From: Streptomyces speibonae
Lineage (GTDB): Bacteria > Actinomycetota > Actinomycetes > Streptomycetales > Streptomycetaceae
DNA length: 8,221 nt
NCBI GenBank assembly: GCA_000715605.1
Contig: KL568539.1
Span: forward strand, 52,342 to 60,562
Reading direction: 5' to 3'
Notes under the pieces: generated by a model
What the model was told of the DNA's origin: nothing
Database searches by the model: none
The model's input: only the letters and a program-made list of their open reading frames with translations
Shown: positions 6,463 through 8,221 of the stretch, in pieces
How positions within the stretch are numbered: the first letter of the stretch is position 1
Layout: the number at the start of each line of letters is the position of its first letter
Made by a program: the position numbers and the translations under genes

Positions 6463-7571
6463 CTCTCGCCGCCGCGAACAACGAGAACCTCGCGGAGATC
6501 AGCAACGTACTGATCTACTCCGCGATGGCGATCTACACCCTCGCCTTCTTCGCGTACATCGCGGAGTGGCTCTTCGGCAGCCGCAGCAAGGTCGGCCGTA
6601 CGGCCGCGGCGCTGACGCCGAAGGCGGACACAGTGAGGACGGCACCGGCCGTCACCGTCAACAAGGGCGGCGGCACCGCCGTACTGGAGCGGCCCAAGGT
6701 CGTCGTACGCGCCTCGAGCGGCTCCCGTGACGTGCCCGACGGGCCGGGGGCGCACGGCGGGGACGAGCAGGGCGACCTCTACGGGCGTATCGCCGTCTCC
6801 CTCACCGTGCTCGCGTTCCTCCTCGCGTTCGGCGGGGTGCTCACCCGGGCGCTGTCCGTGGAGCGGGCGCCGTGGGGCAACATGTACGAGTTCAACATCA
6901 CGTTCTCCACCACCGCGGTCGGGGTGTACCTCCTGCTGCTGGCGCTGAAGAAGAACGTGCGCTGGATCGGCCTGTTCCTGACCACCTCGGTCCTCCTCGA
7001 TCTCGGTCTCGCCGTCACTGTCCTGTACACCGCCAGCGACCAGTTGGTTCCCGCCCTTCACTCGTACTGGCTGTACATCCACGTCTCCACGGCGATCCTG
7101 TGCGGCGCGGTCTTCTACGTCGGCGCCATCACCACCGTGATGTACCTGTTCAAGGACTCCTACGAGAACAAGCTCGCGAGCGGCGGGAGGCCCGGCAGCT
7201 TCGCGACCTCGTTCCTGGAGCGGCTGCCCGCCTCCTCCTCCCTGGACAAGTTCGCCTACCGCGTCAACGCCGCCGTGTTCCCGCTGTGGACGTTCACGAT
7301 CATCGCGGGCGCCATCTGGGCCGGTGACGCGTGGGGCCGCTACTGGGGCTGGGACCCTAAGGAGACCTGGTCCTTCATCACCTGGGTCGCCTACGCCTGC
7401 TACCTGCACGCCCGCGCGACGGCCGGCTGGAAGGGCCGCAAGGCCGCCTACCTGGCGCTGGGCGCCTTCGCGTGCTGGCTGTTCAACTACTACGGCGTCA
7501 ACATCTTCGTCTCCGGCAAGCACTCCTACGCCGACGTCGGCCTGGGTGTGCTCCAGTCGGCCGGCTTCTGA
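6459..7571 (+). CDS. ccsB: Cytochrome c biogenesis protein CcsB (ResC/CcsA family)
   Basis: A 370-residue integral membrane protein, the haem-handling half of System II cytochrome c synthetase. Seen: TM1 (about 11-33), a low-complexity cytoplasmic insert (about 34-105), then the CcsA core with about seven more TM segments. Motifs are WGNMYEF in the first core loop, LHSYWLYIHV with His201 and His208, the tryptophan-rich haem-binding WWD motif AWGRYWGWDPKETW (about 291-304, Asp299), His317 in the next helix, and GKHSYA with His355. By analogy with CcsBA, His208 and His355 are the external ligands flanking the WWD motif and His317 the membrane ligand. Start: GTG 6459 in a GTGA overlap with the resB stop, with AAGGGG at 6443-6448 about ten bases upstream. 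Coupled translation fits stoichiometric assembly with ResB. It ends the operon, followed by a strong hairpin. Confidence 0.95.
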   Translation: MTLAAANNENLAEISNVLIYSAMAIYTLAFFAYIAEWLFGSRSKVGRTAAALTPKADTVRTAPAVTVNKGGGTAVLERPKVVVRASSGSRDVPDGPGAHGGDEQGDLYGRIAVSLTVLAFLLAFGGVLTRALSVERAPWGNMYEFNITFSTTAVGVYLLLLALKKNVRWIGLFLTTSVLLDLGLAVTVLYTASDQLVPALHSYWLYIHVSTAILCGAVFYVGAITTVMYLFKDSYENKLASGGRPGSFATSFLERLPASSSLDKFAYRVNAAVFPLWTFTIIAGAIWAGDAWGRYWGWDPKETWSFITWVAYACYLHARATAGWKGRKAAYLALGAFACWLFNYYGVNIFVSGKHSYADVGLGVLQSAGF

Positions 7572-7587
7572 CCCACCGGGCTCCGCG

Positions 7588-7635
7588 CGCGGGCCGGTCT
7601 CCCGCGGCCTCGGGGTCGTGGGAGACCGGCCCGCG
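7588..7635. terminator. Strong hairpin, probable bidirectional terminator
   Basis: A perfect 16-bp GC-rich stem (7588-7603 with 7620-7635) encloses a 16-nt loop. It begins 16 bases after the ccsB stop and ends five bases before the 3' end of the convergent deaminase gene at 7641. There is no clear U-tract on either strand, as is common for Streptomyces terminators. Position between convergent genes supports termination in both directions. Confidence 0.8.
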
Positions 7636-7640
7636 GCGTG

Positions 7641-8099
7641 TCAGGCGCCGATGTCCTCGTTCCACAGCTGTGGACGACGCGCGATGAACTCCCACATCAG
7701 CGCGACGCACTCCGGATCGTCCAGCAGCACGATCCGCACGCCGTGCTCCGCCAGCCAGTCGTGCCCGCCCCGGAAGGTGACGGCCTCGCCGATCACCACG
7801 CGGGAGATGCCGAACTGCCGGACCAGGCCGGAGCAGTACCAGCACGGGGACAGCGTCGTCACCATCGTCGTGCCCCGGTACGACCGCTGCCGTCCCGCCG
7901 CGCGGAAGGCGGCGGTCTCCGCGTGGGCCGACGGATCGCCGTCCTGCACGCGGCGGTTGCGGCCCCGGCCGAGCAGCGTCCCGTCGGCGCCGTACAGCGC
8001 GGCGCCGATGGGGATCCCGCCCTCCGCGAGCCCCGCGCGGGCCTCCGTCAGGGCCGTGGCGAGCCAGGCGCGTGCGGTGGCCGGATCGAGTGCGTCCAT
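7641..8099 (-). CDS. Cytosine deaminase, yeast Fcy1-type nucleoside deaminase family
   Basis: A 152-residue cytoplasmic zinc hydrolase of the cytidine deaminase-like fold. Seen: HAE with zinc ligand His59 and proton-shuttle Glu61, and SPCWYC with zinc ligands Cys86 and Cys89. Substrate-site residues recalled from yeast cytosine deaminase are also present: Asn48 in GRGRN, Phe109 in GEAVTF, and Trp146 and Asp149 in the C-terminal WNEDIG. EGGIPIG near 26-32 and the full length also match the yeast enzyme. This favours conversion of free cytosine to uracil (pyrimidine salvage) over tRNA adenosine or guanine deamination, but other amine substrates are possible. Start: ATG at 8099 gives the family's usual N-terminus; AGGGG sits about 11 bases upstream, a little far. 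A GTG at 8144 would add 15 arginine/proline-rich residues with no family support. It is convergent with ccsB and unrelated to that operon. Confidence 0.88.
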   Translation of the reverse strand: MDALDPATARAWLATALTEARAGLAEGGIPIGAALYGADGTLLGRGRNRRVQDGDPSAHAETAAFRAAGRQRSYRGTTMVTTLSPCWYCSGLVRQFGISRVVIGEAVTFRGGHDWLAEHGVRIVLLDDPECVALMWEFIARRPQLWNEDIGA

Positions 8100-8152
8100 G
8101 CGCCCAGTGTCCCCTGCCGGCGGCCCCCGCCGGGCGCGCCGCACCGCCTCGG

Positions 8153-8158
8153 TACGCT
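8153..8158 (+). promoter_or_regulatory. Possible -10 element for a rightward gene
   Basis: TACGCT fits the actinomycete housekeeping -10 pattern TAnnnT. It lies about 49 bases before the start-like ATG at 8207, between divergent units. No good -35 is seen at the expected distance. Confidence 0.3.
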
Positions 8159-8195
8159 GACCCGATCGCCGCCGCGCGGACGGCGGTTGGGCCTG

Positions 8196-8221
8196 GGAGG
8201 AACGACATGGGTGCTCCGTAA
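8196..8221 (+). other. Shine-Dalgarno and start region of a downstream gene or minigene
   Basis: GGAGG at 8196-8200, six bases before ATG 8207, is the best ribosome binding site in the window. The ATG frame reads Met-Gly-Ala-Pro and then TAA, ending on the last base shown. Either this is a four-codon leader, or the real gene starts at GTG 8211 (ten bases from GGAGG) and continues beyond the window. The sequence ends too soon to decide. Confidence 0.4.

Noticed and set aside
6267..7523. Antisense open frame of 418 codons over ccsB, including a serine/valine repeat
   Set aside because: Shadow of ccsB; the repeat is only the complement of the CCGACA tandem in resB.
7324..8160. Plus-strand open frame of 278 codons across the ccsB end, terminator and deaminase
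   Set aside because: It crosses a strong terminator and runs antisense to a well-supported deaminase; its product is low-complexity and Ser/Arg/Pro-rich.
1..8221. Mobile elements, CRISPR arrays, tRNA or rRNA genes
   Set aside because: No transposase or integrase motifs, regularly spaced repeats, or tRNA/rRNA signatures were seen on reading; gene content is conserved core metabolism.

Overview
The window is very GC-rich, with strong G/C bias at third codon positions, GTG starts and long spurious antisense open frames. With the gene content, this points to a high-GC actinomycete, most likely Streptomyces. The order hemL, histidine phosphatase, secreted deacetylase, then a thioredoxin/ccdA/resB/ccsB block matches my recollection of a conserved Streptomyces chromosomal neighbourhood. 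It looks like core chromosome: I see no mobile element, CRISPR array, rRNA or tRNA.

Layout: (1) 1-981, the 3' three quarters of hemL, glutamate-1-semialdehyde aminomutase of tetrapyrrole synthesis. (2) 978-1679, a histidine phosphatase translationally coupled to hemL by a GTGA overlap. (3) 1680-1835, a regulatory gap holding a small hairpin, a 15-bp palindrome, an ECF-like promoter candidate and a perfect 14-bp inverted repeat against the next ribosome binding site. (4) 1836-3131, a secreted lipoprotein of the CE4 deacetylase fold that resembles animal chitin deacetylases but lacks one motif-1 aspartate. (5) 3132-3208, a gap whose right end is a near-palindrome running into the next start codon. 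(6) 3209-7571, a compact System II cytochrome c maturation operon: thioredoxin lipoprotein (resA-like), ccdA, resB and ccsB/resC, spaced +1, +4 and -4 nt. (7) 7588-7635, a strong hairpin between convergent genes, probably a bidirectional terminator. (8) 7641-8099, minus strand, a cytosine deaminase of the yeast Fcy1 type. (9) 8100-8221, a divergent upstream region with a promoter-like -10, an excellent Shine-Dalgarno and a start whose frame closes after four codons.

How the genes fit together: HemL feeds haem synthesis. CcdA passes electrons across the membrane to the extracytoplasmic thioredoxin lipoprotein, which keeps apocytochrome CXXCH cysteines reduced. ResB and CcsB form the haem export/ligation complex. 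The window therefore joins haem supply to cytochrome c assembly, with an envelope-modifying lipoprotein between them. I found no clear undescribed multi-gene system. The most interesting signals are non-coding: the two inverted repeats flanking the lipoprotein gene, and the Rex/CRP-like site overlapping the resA start.
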